DNA of 13,284 nt from Candidatus Gerdarchaeota archaeon (GTDB taxonomy: Archaea; Asgardarchaeota; Heimdallarchaeia; JABLTI01), in NCBI GenBank assembly GCA_016840945.1, contig JAEORJ010000122.1, forward strand, positions 1 to 13,284, given 5' to 3'. The notes below the pieces were generated by a model. That model ran no database searches, had not been told where the DNA came from, and saw only the letters and a program-made list of their open reading frames with translations. Below are positions 1-6,519 of this stretch, one piece after another (position 1 is the stretch's first letter; the number at the start of each line of letters is the position of its first letter). The position numbers were made by a program, and so were the translations under genes.

Positions 1-893
1 AACATTTCAATTATTGTTTTAGGGGAGAAAAAGAAAAAATATCAACTCGTTCCTTAGTGCAAATCCTCTTCCTAGTAATCCTAGTAGCTATACCACTATT
101 TGGGGCTTTGATTTTACCAATTAGTGTATTTGATTTTTTACCATCTGAAACCGGCACATATGGTGGATTCAAAGGAACAGACAAAGGAGTAATCGGAATT
201 ATTTCTTTTGAAGGAGATTTCTTATTAATTCTATGTATAATGATTTTCTTCTCGCTATTTTCATTAATAATTCAATTGCTTAATGACAAGTTAACCAAAA
301 AAGAAGCATTAACAAATACTCTTTCATTTATTGCTTTTGATATACCTTTACTATTAGCATTAGGTGGTTCAGTTTTAACAAAGGAATCTTTGAGCATTAG
401 TATGCTTGCTGAAGATATCCGACGTATAATTGATGCTAATATGCCATTTGGTTTTGTGATTTTATTACCACTATCCATATTTGTTGCAATAGGGAGCTTG
501 TCATTAAAATTCCATCAAACATATTATGATAGAATAAATAGTCATGAGGAAATTGGACGCAATCCCCCTACTCCAAAAAATTACAAATTTCATTTCTGGA
601 ATGTAGCACAAAGAATATACGAATTCTTTCTCATAGGAGTTTTTGTATCAATATGTTTAGGGGGAGTCTATCTTCCAATACCAAATTATATAGGATTTAG
701 CACTTTGTCATATACTTTTAATTTCATTTTCAAAGAAGTACTAATTTTGCTTGTATGTAATTTTGTTAGATCCATTCTACCGCGTTTAAGGATAAATCAA
801 ATTTTGAATATTTCTTTGAAATTATTCATGCCATTAGGAATATTATCAATGATTCTTATAGGAGGATACATTGGTATTTTTGGCTTAAAATAA
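1..893 (+). CDS. NuoH/ND1-like membrane subunit (complex I or membrane hydrogenase), 5' end outside window
   Basis: The frame is open from the first base, so the gene starts upstream; a GTG at 57 is only an internal codon. About 296 codons are visible. The protein is a multi-pass membrane protein. Its order of features follows the NuoH/ND1 family (proton-pumping membrane subunit at the junction with the peripheral arm): a segment around bases 282-341 (NDKLTKKEALTNTLSFIAFD) aligns by eye with the conserved Snsky..lgalRa.aq.isyE region, and RSILPRLRINQ (bases 768-800) matches the R.t.PR.R.DQl signature near the last helices. The usual PFDLPEAE loop is not recognisable; its place holds a polar stretch with HQTYYDRINSHEE. 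The subunit is therefore divergent, and I cannot tell a quinone-linked complex from a hydrogenase. The next gene follows after 67 bases on the same strand, with no terminator seen between them. Confidence 0.75.
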   Translation, partial: HFNYCFRGEKEKISTRSLVQILFLVILVAIPLFGALILPISVFDFLPSETGTYGGFKGTDKGVIGIISFEGDFLLILCIMIFFSLFSLIIQLLNDKLTKKEALTNTLSFIAFDIPLLLALGGSVLTKESLSISMLAEDIRRIIDANMPFGFVILLPLSIFVAIGSLSLKFHQTYYDRINSHEEIGRNPPTPKNYKFHFWNVAQRIYEFFLIGVFVSICLGGVYLPIPNYIGFSTLSYTFNFIFKEVLILLVCNFVRSILPRLRINQILNISLKLFMPLGILSMILIGGYIGIFGLK

Positions 894-960
894 ATGTTTA
901 ATTGAATATGTTAATAAAAGCGAATGCCTATTCTTTTTTTGTAATAGGTGACACTCTACA

Positions 961-1572
961 ATGGCAGATGAAGCATTTCAATTAGCGATGTTTATTATCT
1001 CACCAATTGTATTGATACTAGATTCAATAGTAATTACTTCTGGAATTTTTCGAAAATTTGCTCGAGAAGAAAAAGAGGATGAAAAAGAACGAAAGACAAT
1101 CTTCAGCACAATTAATATTCTAGAAAAAGCTGGAATTGCTTTGGGAGTTCTAACTTTAATTTTAGCAGGTTATTTAGCTGTTAATATACCTCAAGCAGGA
1201 GATTGGTTGGTTTGGTTTAATCCAATTACAATTATCTTTCTCTGTGTTATTGGTGCTTTAATGACTTTACGAACACTTGAAGATGCACCAATTGGAGCAT
1301 TGATAGCATTACTTGCAGGATTTCTTGGAGCAGCTATTTTTGCAGCAGTATTTGGAGAAGCAACTTATGCTAAGTGGGTTTACTTTGCAGTATTTTTAGC
1401 AGTAGATGTTGTTGTTTTTGTTTTAGTACGTACACTAACACAACAAATGGCTATGATCGGAAAAATACTTAATTGGCTACCAGTTGCTGCTACAGTGATA
1501 TTTGCATGTCTTGGTTGGGGAATATTCCAAATAGTTTTACTAGTTATTCATGGAATACAACTGGTGTCATGA
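961..1572 (+). CDS. six-helix membrane protein of unknown function
   Basis: I do not recognise this 203-residue protein. It has about six hydrophobic helices (roughly residues 8-28, 57-74, 83-104, 111-132, 137-157, 171-197). One strongly charged cytoplasmic-looking loop follows helix 1 (residues 31-46, rich in E, K, D and R). There is no cleavable signal peptide and there are no obvious metal- or quinone-binding residues. The ATG is supported by AGGTGA at 946-951, nine bases upstream. It follows the NuoH-like gene by 67 bases and ends in a hairpin terminator, so the two are probably cotranscribed. An accessory or structural membrane subunit of the same complex is the simplest guess, but this rests on position only. 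Confidence 0.75.
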   Translation: MADEAFQLAMFIISPIVLILDSIVITSGIFRKFAREEKEDEKERKTIFSTINILEKAGIALGVLTLILAGYLAVNIPQAGDWLVWFNPITIIFLCVIGALMTLRTLEDAPIGALIALLAGFLGAAIFAAVFGEATYAKWVYFAVFLAVDVVVFVLVRTLTQQMAMIGKILNWLPVAATVIFACLGWGIFQIVLLVIHGIQLVS

Positions 1573-1589
1573 AACAAAAAAAAACATAA

Positions 1590-1627
1590 ATGATCGATAT
1601 TATCGATCATATCTTTCTTTATTTTTT
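1590..1627 (+). terminator. hairpin terminator after the NuoH-like/six-helix gene pair
   Basis: A perfect 21-base palindrome at 1590-1610 has 10-base arms ATGATCGATA and TATCGATCAT around a single T. It is followed by a T-rich run (1612-1627). It lies 18 bases after the stop at 1572 and faces the terminator of the convergent VWA gene. Confidence 0.75.
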
Positions 1628-1649
1628 AATCAATTAAAGATGAAGTTAG

Positions 1650-1680
1650 AAAAAAACATTTGAGGAATTATTCCTCAAAT
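1650..1680 (-). terminator. hairpin terminator that contains the VWA stop codon
   Basis: A perfect 23-base palindrome at 1658-1680 has 11-base arms ATTTGAGGAAT and ATTCCTCAAAT around one base. On the minus strand it is followed by G and seven T (1657-1650). The TAA stop of the VWA gene (1670-1668) sits at the hairpin centre, and the codons for the last few residues form the 5' arm. Confidence 0.8.
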
Positions 1681-3146
1681 TCATCATCTTCATATTCGTC
1701 TTCATCGTCGTCTTCGTAGTCTTCTGCATCTTCGATATCTTCGCCGGCACCGCCATACTCTTCTTCTAAAGCTAATTCAACTTCTTCGGTTTCATCTACA
1801 TCATCATAGTCTTCAAAAAGATCATCAGGTATTGATTCAACCAATTCATTAGCTTCAGTTTTAAGAGCTATCATGAACCGTCTGGCTAATAAGTCATAGA
1901 ATTTAGTTAATTCACCTAAATCATTAGCTTCGTAGAATTCACCACGACCAATTTCAGATAATCGTTTTAACAATCGTGAATCTGCTTCACCTAAACCAAT
2001 AGTATAAAGAACAGTGTTAGGATAATCACGAGCACATTTACGAACAACAGGTACGGGATTTATACCTAAACCATTACCTTTGTTTGGTTGTCCATCTGTT
2101 AAAAGAACAATCATAGAAGGATTGATTTTACCAGTTATGGAATTTGGTTCAAATTTAGTGGTCATCTCATAAGCTTTTTGTAATGCACCGCTCATGAAAG
2201 TTAATCCACCGCCTTTTGAGCAACGTTTTGAGACATAATCAGCAATGATTTCTAATCCAGCTGATTTAGCTTCACCAGTACAAGCTATAACTGGTGTTGA
2301 TCCACTTGAACCATATTCGACTTCAAAAACATCAACATCACCAGCGAAACTTAAAATTGACAATTGTTCACCCCAACCACGACTAACTTTCTGTGATAAG
2401 AAAAGAAGTGTAGCTAGAGCGGCTCCTTTAATTCTTGAAACTTTCTTTGCTTCAAATTCATCAAGTAACTGATCTAAATCACGGCCACCTTTAAGACCAC
2501 GTCGTAATCCTTCGACGGCTGTACCAGTACCTCGGACTATCATATCTTCTTTGCCCATAGATCCAGAGACATCAAGAACAAGAACGGCATTAAATGACAT
2601 CTCGCTTGCTGGTACCAATTGTACTTCGACCTCCTTACCTGAAGGATCGATAATACCTACTTCATCACCATCAATATCAGGATCAGAATCAAAGAAACTA
2701 ATTTTTACATGCCCACAACCTGCATCAGGCCAATCAATCTGTAAGTTTTTGTATATAGGTCGGTTTCTAATCACAGCTGTCATTTCATCGAAGTTTTCAA
2801 GGATGTATGATATGCATTCTTCTACAGGTTGACCTTCTAATGGTTCGATGCCAAATTTTACTCTGGTTATTGCTTCTTTTTTAATGTGTGCTTTACGTAC
2901 CTTAACTCTATCTCCATCGCTAATATTTGCGGAATCTAAAATTCCATTATCAACAGCTACTGTATCTACCTCTACTTCATCATTTTCAAGGACTTGTACA
3001 GCACAGCTGTCCTCAAACTCGTTTATTAATTGGATTATATCAAAATCATCAACGCTGATTCGCTCCATGTCTCGCTTATTCATATAAGCTCTGCCATCGA
3101 TTTCACCAACATTAATGACTGAAATATCAATGATTTTTTCAACCAT
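1668..3146 (-). CDS. CDC48 N-domain-like module fused to a von Willebrand A domain, acidic tail
   Basis: The protein is 492 residues from the ATG at 3146. Residues about 5-87 resemble the double-psi barrel of the CDC48/VAT/p97 N-domain: an N-terminal VGEIDGRAYM..RDMERI segment and a SDGDRVKVRKA segment near residue 80, matching the vGrgiarld..tm..l and vGD.V.VrkA patterns. Residues about 89-182 fit the second N-subdomain and its linker. A VWA domain spans about 184-427 with an intact MIDAS metal site: DVSGS (192-196), a Thr in GGLTFMSG (316) and LLTDG (Asp351). The last 55 residues are mostly Asp and Glu. There is no signal peptide or membrane helix, so it is probably cytosolic. No AAA+ ATPase domain is present, so it is not CDC48 itself. 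I infer an adaptor or scaffold role. A GTG nine bases upstream (3155) is in frame, but it lies in a GTGAT box four bases before the ATG and looks like a ribosome-binding site. The gene looks less AT-rich than its neighbours, as highly expressed genes often are. Confidence 0.8.
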   Translation of the reverse strand: MVEKIIDISVINVGEIDGRAYMNKRDMERISVDDFDIIQLINEFEDSCAVQVLENDEVEVDTVAVDNGILDSANISDGDRVKVRKAHIKKEAITRVKFGIEPLEGQPVEECISYILENFDEMTAVIRNRPIYKNLQIDWPDAGCGHVKISFFDSDPDIDGDEVGIIDPSGKEVEVQLVPASEMSFNAVLVLDVSGSMGKEDMIVRGTGTAVEGLRRGLKGGRDLDQLLDEFEAKKVSRIKGAALATLLFLSQKVSRGWGEQLSILSFAGDVDVFEVEYGSSGSTPVIACTGEAKSAGLEIIADYVSKRCSKGGGLTFMSGALQKAYEMTTKFEPNSITGKINPSMIVLLTDGQPNKGNGLGINPVPVVRKCARDYPNTVLYTIGLGEADSRLLKRLSEIGRGEFYEANDLGELTKFYDLLARRFMIALKTEANELVESIPDDLFEDYDDVDETEEVELALEEEYGGAGEDIEDAEDYEDDDEDEYEDDEFEE

Positions 3147-3167
3147 AGTAATCACGTTCCGTCAATG

Positions 3168-3175
3168 TATATATA
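3168..3175 (-). promoter_or_regulatory. TATA box of the CDC48N-VWA gene
   Basis: On the minus strand the sequence reads TTATATATAC around this site. An archaeal TSS about 26 bases downstream would fall near 3145, at or next to the ATG (3146), which implies a leaderless or nearly leaderless transcript. Confidence 0.5.
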
Positions 3176-3193
3176 ATTACATACATTTACATA
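3175..3193 (-). promoter_or_regulatory. tandem TATGTAA motif abutting the VWA TATA box
   Basis: The minus strand reads TATGTAAATGTATGTAATT: two copies of TATGTAAW with a 10-base period, about one helical turn. Almost the same 19 bases occur at 9771-9789 upstream of the amidohydrolase TATA box, differing at two positions. This is a candidate activator-binding site shared by two promoters. Confidence 0.4.
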
Positions 3194-3270
3194 AGTCATC
3201 TGCTTTTAAAATGTTTGCATTTGGAATTTTTTTGATTAAAATAAATATTCACAAAAGAAAAATTATGAAA

Positions 3271-3307
3271 TAAAAATAAAGGAATAGATTCGGGAGGGGA
3301 TCCCGAA
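3271..3307 (-). terminator. hairpin terminator of the pilin-like gene
   Basis: The stem TTCGGGA (3289-3295) pairs with TCCCGAA (3301-3307) around a five-base loop. On the minus strand a T-rich stretch follows (about 3283-3271). It begins 9 bases after the pilin stop codon. Confidence 0.65.
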
Positions 3308-3315
3308 AGAATTTT

Positions 3316-3810
3316 TTAAATATAGGTAAATGAATGCTCTAAATACTTAGTAAAAGTATAATCTATATCTGAATAAGTTATCTTTAAGGTATAGACATTA
3401 CCTTTAATGAAAACTAAATGATTGCTTTCATCTTTATCCAGACCACCAGCGTTAGCTGTAGCATCAAATATTACAGTAAACAATCGTTCTTCGTTTTTGA
3501 AGAGTTCAGTGCTGTTTACAAAAGTGCCATAAAGATCTGTTGGTTCAATGCCATTTTTATAGATTTCAAATTTCTCTATAACTCCTCCCTGGTAATCGCT
3601 AATTACTTTGAAGGTTAATGATACTGAATCAGTTTGATTTACAATTATATAATTCTCTCTGAGATGCATTTCAACATCTCTTTGAACATAGAATGGCATT
3701 GTTGCAGCGAGGACTATAAATAGCACTGCGACAACTGAGGCGGTAACAATTATACCAATCATTAACGGGGTTAAAGCTTTTTTATTTTTAATGATTCTTG
3801 CAAGTTTCAT
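3316..3810 (-). CDS. type IV pilin-like protein with class III signal peptide
   Basis: The protein is 164 residues. It opens with a short basic leader (RIIKNKKA), then LTPLMIGIIVT and a hydrophobic helix to about residue 37. This is the layout of archaeal pilin and archaellin precursors, which a prepilin peptidase cuts just before the helix; here the likely cut is between Ala12 and Leu13. The Pro at position 15 matches the x-x-P often seen after the cut. The rest (residues about 40-164) looks like a beta-rich extracellular domain with no cysteines and no recognisable enzyme motif. It could be a pilin, a minor pilin or a surface-anchored protein; no pilus ATPase or membrane platform gene is in the window. 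It has its own promoter and terminator. Confidence 0.7.
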   Translation of the reverse strand: MKLARIIKNKKALTPLMIGIIVTASVVAVLFIVLAATMPFYVQRDVEMHLRENYIIVNQTDSVSLTFKVISDYQGGVIEKFEIYKNGIEPTDLYGTFVNSTELFKNEERLFTVIFDATANAGGLDKDESNHLVFIKGNVYTLKITYSDIDYTFTKYLEHSFTYI

Positions 3811-3848
3811 TGAATCAACACTATCCGTTCAGCCGGTTTTTAACAGTT

Positions 3849-3857
3849 AATAAATAT
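3849..3857 (-). promoter_or_regulatory. probable TATA box of the pilin-like gene
   Basis: On the minus strand the sequence reads GATATTTATTA. The expected TSS is near 3827, giving a leader of about 17 bases before the ATG at 3810. Confidence 0.35.
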
Positions 3858-3861
3858 CAGC

Positions 3862-3908
3862 TAACTATCTTTTTCTGTTATCTATTCCTTTAATTTTTAA
3901 GATAGTTA
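3862..3908. repeat. 10-base inverted repeat upstream of the pilin TATA box
   Basis: TAACTATCTT (3862-3871) and AAGATAGTTA (3899-3908) are perfect reverse complements separated by 27 bases. They lie just upstream of the pilin TATA box. The spacing could suit a regulator binding two sites, but chance is possible in DNA this AT-rich. Confidence 0.35.
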
Positions 3909-4110
3909 ATAATATTTCCTCTTAATTGTTAATTTGAGATTATTTTTTTTATTACTCTTATTAAAATTTTACTTATTATCTTTTTATTCATTTAAAACCT
4001 CAAAAACAGCAAATCACTGGTTTTTAGTACTATAATTTATTTTATAGAAAAGAAAGAGAAAACGTTATTTTTATAAGAAAAAAAGAAATTTGTCGAAGAC
4101 TAGTACGTAT

Positions 4111-4124
4111 CGAAAACTTAAATA
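4111..4124 (+). promoter_or_regulatory. BRE and TATA box of the small GTPase gene
   Basis: CGAAAA (4111-4116) followed by CTTAAATA (4117-4124) is a close match to the archaeal BRE/TATA pair. The TSS is expected near 4147, downstream of the GTG at 4125. This argues against that codon as the start and leaves a leader of about 59 bases to the GTG at 4206. Confidence 0.65.
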
Positions 4125-4205
4125 GTGAATTTTTGTAGGGAATATGTTAAACAACTTAGAAATATTAAATCAAACTTAAACACAAAAAAATCGGAGAAAA
4201 CATCA

Positions 4206-5228
4206 GTGGCAACTTTCTTCAAAGTAGTAGTCCTTGGCGACGGAGGTATTGGAAAAACCTCTATTTGTAACTATCTAACTACAGGCGAATTCTTTGGCAG
4301 CTATAAATTATCCATCGGAGCGGATTTCTTTAGTAAAAAATTAAATGTTGATGGTGAAGAAATCGCGCTACAAATTTGTGATATTGGTGGCCAAGATCAA
4401 TTTGCTGAAATTAGTAATATTTTCACTAAAGGTGCACATGGAGCTATACTTTGTTATGATACAACGAGAAGAGATACACTAGATTCATTAGATCGATGGC
4501 TTACTAAGCTTGAAGATCCAAATATTCCCAAAGTTTTAGTCAGCACAAAAAATGATGTAGAAGATCTCCGAGAAGTTTTAGATGAAGAAGGTTTAGAAAC
4601 AGCTAAGAGATTAGATATTCCTTATTATATTCCCACAACTAGCTTGAAGGGAATCGGTATTACTGAGACTTTTGAATCTATTAGCCGACTTATGCTTTTG
4701 AATAAAAAAGAAATGGATGCACCTTTAACATCCATGGTTGATGTAACACAAGATAAACAAGATGAAGTTTTCCCTGTAAGCTCTTCTCAACATATATCAG
4801 CTCAACCTTTAGGAATTGGTCGTGTACCAACTGGAAATAATGATGATATCACTCCTCCAACTGCGCCATTAGCACCTAATATTGAACCTGTTCAAGAATT
4901 TCAACCACCAGTTGTTGAACCCACTGAAGCAGAACCCTCATTTACAAAACCAATATCATTAGCCCCACCAATTGTTACTACTGAAACTATGAAACAACCA
5001 ACTGAAGAGATTATTAAACCAATTATCGGTTCAGAAGAAGAAAGTGTTGTAGAACCACCTACAGAACCTGAAAAAACAGCCACTCAACCAATAAGTACAA
5101 TTACCCCACCTATTTCCGAACAAGAAAAGGAACCCGAGTCAACTCAAACTGACAATTCAGGCAGCTTTACATTCTTACAAAAATTAAAAGAAGAGAGAAA
5201 ACGTTTAGAAGAAGAATCTGACGAATAA
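4206..5228 (+). CDS. Ras/Rab-superfamily small GTPase with long proline-rich tail
   Basis: The protein is 340 residues from the GTG at 4206, which has GGAG nine bases upstream (4193-4196). The frame is open back to 4125, but the promoter at 4111-4124 places transcription start after that codon, and starting at 4206 gives the usual short lead into the fold (MATFFKVVVLGDGGIGKTS). Motifs: G1 GDGGIGKT (11-18), switch I SIGADFF with Ser36 in place of the usual Thr, G3 DIGGQ (59-63, DTAGQ in Ras), G4 TKND (114-117), G5 TSLKG (145-149). The G domain ends near residue 170. The remaining 170 residues are rich in Pro, Thr, Glu and Ile and look disordered, ending in a charged amphipathic stretch (LQKLKEERKRLEEESDE). 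There is no C-terminal cysteine for prenylation, so any membrane recruitment must be indirect. It is a molecular switch of unknown pathway, typical of the expanded GTPase sets of Asgard archaea. Confidence 0.88.
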   Translation: MATFFKVVVLGDGGIGKTSICNYLTTGEFFGSYKLSIGADFFSKKLNVDGEEIALQICDIGGQDQFAEISNIFTKGAHGAILCYDTTRRDTLDSLDRWLTKLEDPNIPKVLVSTKNDVEDLREVLDEEGLETAKRLDIPYYIPTTSLKGIGITETFESISRLMLLNKKEMDAPLTSMVDVTQDKQDEVFPVSSSQHISAQPLGIGRVPTGNNDDITPPTAPLAPNIEPVQEFQPPVVEPTEAEPSFTKPISLAPPIVTTETMKQPTEEIIKPIIGSEEESVVEPPTEPEKTATQPISTITPPISEQEKEPESTQTDNSGSFTFLQKLKEERKRLEEESDE

Positions 5229-5257
5229 TTGCTTTAATGTTTCTTCTTTTATTCAAG
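5229..5257 (+). terminator. T-rich stretch after the GTPase gene
   Basis: The 29 bases between the convergent GTPase and ModE stops include TTTCTTCTTTTATT on the plus strand. Archaeal termination needs only a T-rich run, so this is a plausible GTPase terminator. No convincing hairpin is present. Confidence 0.35.
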
Positions 5258-5602
5258 TTATATTTCTGTCCAAATATCAGGATCATTTGCACAATTTTCT
5301 AATTTTTCTTGGATGATTTGATATTGCTTAATTAATTTTTTACCATACTCTGTTAGATTTGTTTTACCCCCACCACCTTTTCCACCCCTTTCAGTTATTA
5401 TTATTGGTTGTTCAAGTTCTTCGTTTATTTCATTTATTAATTTCCAAGCTTTCTTAAAAGAGATATTACATTCCTTTGCAGCTTGAGTTAATGAGTTTGT
5501 TCGTTCTATAGCTTCAAGTATAGCCAATCTCCCTGGACCTAGAATTGAAGCATTTTTCCTTTCGATCCAAAATTTAATGTGAATCTTGAAATCCTTTGTC
5601 AT
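5258..5602 (-). CDS. ModE N-terminal-like winged-helix regulator
   Basis: The protein is 114 residues from the ATG at 5602. It matches the DNA-binding domain of ModE: IKFWIERKNASILGPGRLAI near the start, a helix-turn-helix SLTQAAKECNISFKKAWKLI (about residues 37-56) and the glycine-rich wing GGKGGGGKTNLT (73-84). The C-terminal molybdate-binding (MOP) domains of full ModE are absent, as in many archaeal single-domain relatives, so the signal sensed is unknown. A TTG at 5635 would give 11 more residues but lies upstream of the TSS predicted from TATAAAG (5649-5643), so the ATG is preferred. It is divergent from the four-helix membrane protein and may control it or itself. No molybdate transport gene is in the window. 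Confidence 0.82.
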   Translation of the reverse strand: MTKDFKIHIKFWIERKNASILGPGRLAILEAIERTNSLTQAAKECNISFKKAWKLINEINEELEQPIIITERGGKGGGGKTNLTEYGKKLIKQYQIIQEKLENCANDPDIWTEI

Positions 5603-5642
5603 TATTACCAGCTTTATGCATTTTCTATATATCAAAATGACA

Positions 5643-5649
5643 CTTTATA
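5643..5649 (-). promoter_or_regulatory. TATA box of the ModE-like gene
   Basis: The minus strand reads TATAAAG. A TSS near 5620 would give an 18-base leader to the ATG at 5602 and would exclude the TTG at 5635. Confidence 0.45.
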
Positions 5650-5724
5650 CTCTAAATTAGTTCCTTAGAATTTAAATAATTAGCTTTAGTAAAATAAAAC
5701 TTAAAAGGAGCAATAAAATAGTAG

Positions 5725-5738
5725 AAAGAGAAATTTAT
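5725..5738 (+). promoter_or_regulatory. probable promoter of the four-helix membrane protein
   Basis: AAAGAG (BRE-like, 5725-5730) is followed by AAATTTAT (5731-5738). The TSS would be near 5760, 14 bases before the ATG at 5774. Confidence 0.35.
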
Positions 5739-5773
5739 CAAAAAGATTAAAAACAATAACTTTACCTTAACTA

Positions 5774-6376
5774 ATGTTGGAGGCAAAACATTTGGGTTAC
5801 GAAATGACAAGACCGGCACAAAAATGGACTGGTACAGGAATTATCGCAAGTGCATTCTTCTTAATATTATTTACTTTAGCAGTACCTTATGTTAATCACT
5901 TTGGTGAAGAAGGTAGCAGATATACCTATTACACTAAATGGAGCGGTAATTGGAAAGAAGGCCAAATGACCATCTTTAATCGAGCCGACAGCTTATTTAA
6001 TTTTCCTAAATCAGCATCCATCTTTATTGGCTTAGGATTATTAATTGCAATTATTGGCGCAATTTACGTTTTCTGGCTTGTTTATTCAAACAAACCATGT
6101 TATATCACTCGCGAACGACCAGGACCAGTGGGTGGAATTATCGTTATTATTGGAGCAATCTTTTATTTTATTGGCAACCTCATTTATCTTAAATGGTCTT
6201 TAGGTTCTCCAAGACCCGATTATGGTTGGCCAGCTGATAACGATTTTGATATTTTAACAGTTAGTATGTCACCTACTTTTTGGATAGGTCTTGCTTTAGC
6301 TACAATCATACTTGGGTTAGCTTCAACTTCAATTATTTATTATTTAGACACAGTATCTAAACGACCAGTAAAATAA
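5774..6376 (+). CDS. four-helix membrane protein of unknown function
   Basis: I do not recognise this 200-residue protein. It has four hydrophobic helices (about residues 21-41, 81-104, 119-141, 167-190). An aromatic- and charge-rich loop of about 40 residues lies between helices 1 and 2, and another of about 25 residues between helices 3 and 4 (SPRPDYGWPADNDFD). The short polar N-terminus and basic C-terminus are probably cytoplasmic. The start is uncertain: the ATG at 5774 has no ribosome-binding site, while GGAGG (5779-5783) lies inside the frame eight bases before an in-frame TTG at 5792. Either a nearly leaderless ATG start or a TTG start six codons later is possible. The gene is divergent from the ModE-like regulator and ends in a strong terminator. 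Confidence 0.72.
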   Translation: MLEAKHLGYEMTRPAQKWTGTGIIASAFFLILFTLAVPYVNHFGEEGSRYTYYTKWSGNWKEGQMTIFNRADSLFNFPKSASIFIGLGLLIAIIGAIYVFWLVYSNKPCYITRERPGPVGGIIVIIGAIFYFIGNLIYLKWSLGSPRPDYGWPADNDFDILTVSMSPTFWIGLALATIILGLASTSIIYYLDTVSKRPVK

Positions 6377-6419
6377 TCTCTCTCATTACCAAGTGAGAGA
6401 TTTATTCCTATTTTTTTTT
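6375..6419 (+). terminator. hairpin terminator of the four-helix membrane protein
   Basis: TCTCTCA (6379-6385) pairs with TGAGAGA (6394-6400) around an eight-base loop, and a two-base bulge lets the stem extend. Nine T follow at 6411-6419. It starts at the stop codon. Confidence 0.75.
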
Positions 6420-6455
6420 ATTATTATTTATTTTTCTTTAACCAAATTACTTTGA

Positions 6456-6468
6456 GAAAGAGTTAATA
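6456..6468 (+). promoter_or_regulatory. probable promoter of the phosphofructokinase gene
   Basis: GAAAG (BRE-like) precedes AGTTAATA (6461-6468). The TSS would be near 6490, with a leader of about 30 bases. Confidence 0.35.
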
Positions 6469-6519
6469 AGTGACTTAGTTTTTCTTCTAATAGTGAAATA
6501 GTAATATTTTGGTGTTAAT

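Larger units (their letters stand above)
3811..4205. other. AT-rich gene-free region between pilin-like and GTPase genes
   Basis: This stretch separates two divergent genes. It contains the pilin promoter, a 10-base inverted repeat (3862-3908), a weak bulged hairpin AAAAACAG/CTGGTTTTT (4002-4025) and the GTPase promoter (4111-4124). The last 59 bases or so are the predicted GTPase leader. No reading frame with coding character and no RNA gene was seen. Runs of T and A dominate 3900-4080. Confidence 0.6.

Noticed and set aside
2245..3087. Three plus-strand frames of 75-93 codons opposite the VWA gene
   Set aside because: They are antisense shadows of a gene with clear domains; low-complexity Ser/Thr composition and no start signals.
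4002..4025. Bulged hairpin AAAAACAG/CTGGTTTTT as a terminator or small RNA
   Set aside because: Weak A-T stem with a bulge, no gene ends before it and such pairings are expected by chance in this region.
4125..4205. GTG at 4125 as the GTPase start (27 extra residues)
   Set aside because: It lies next to the TATA box and before the predicted TSS; the extra residues are Lys/Asn-rich and unlike a GTPase N-terminus.
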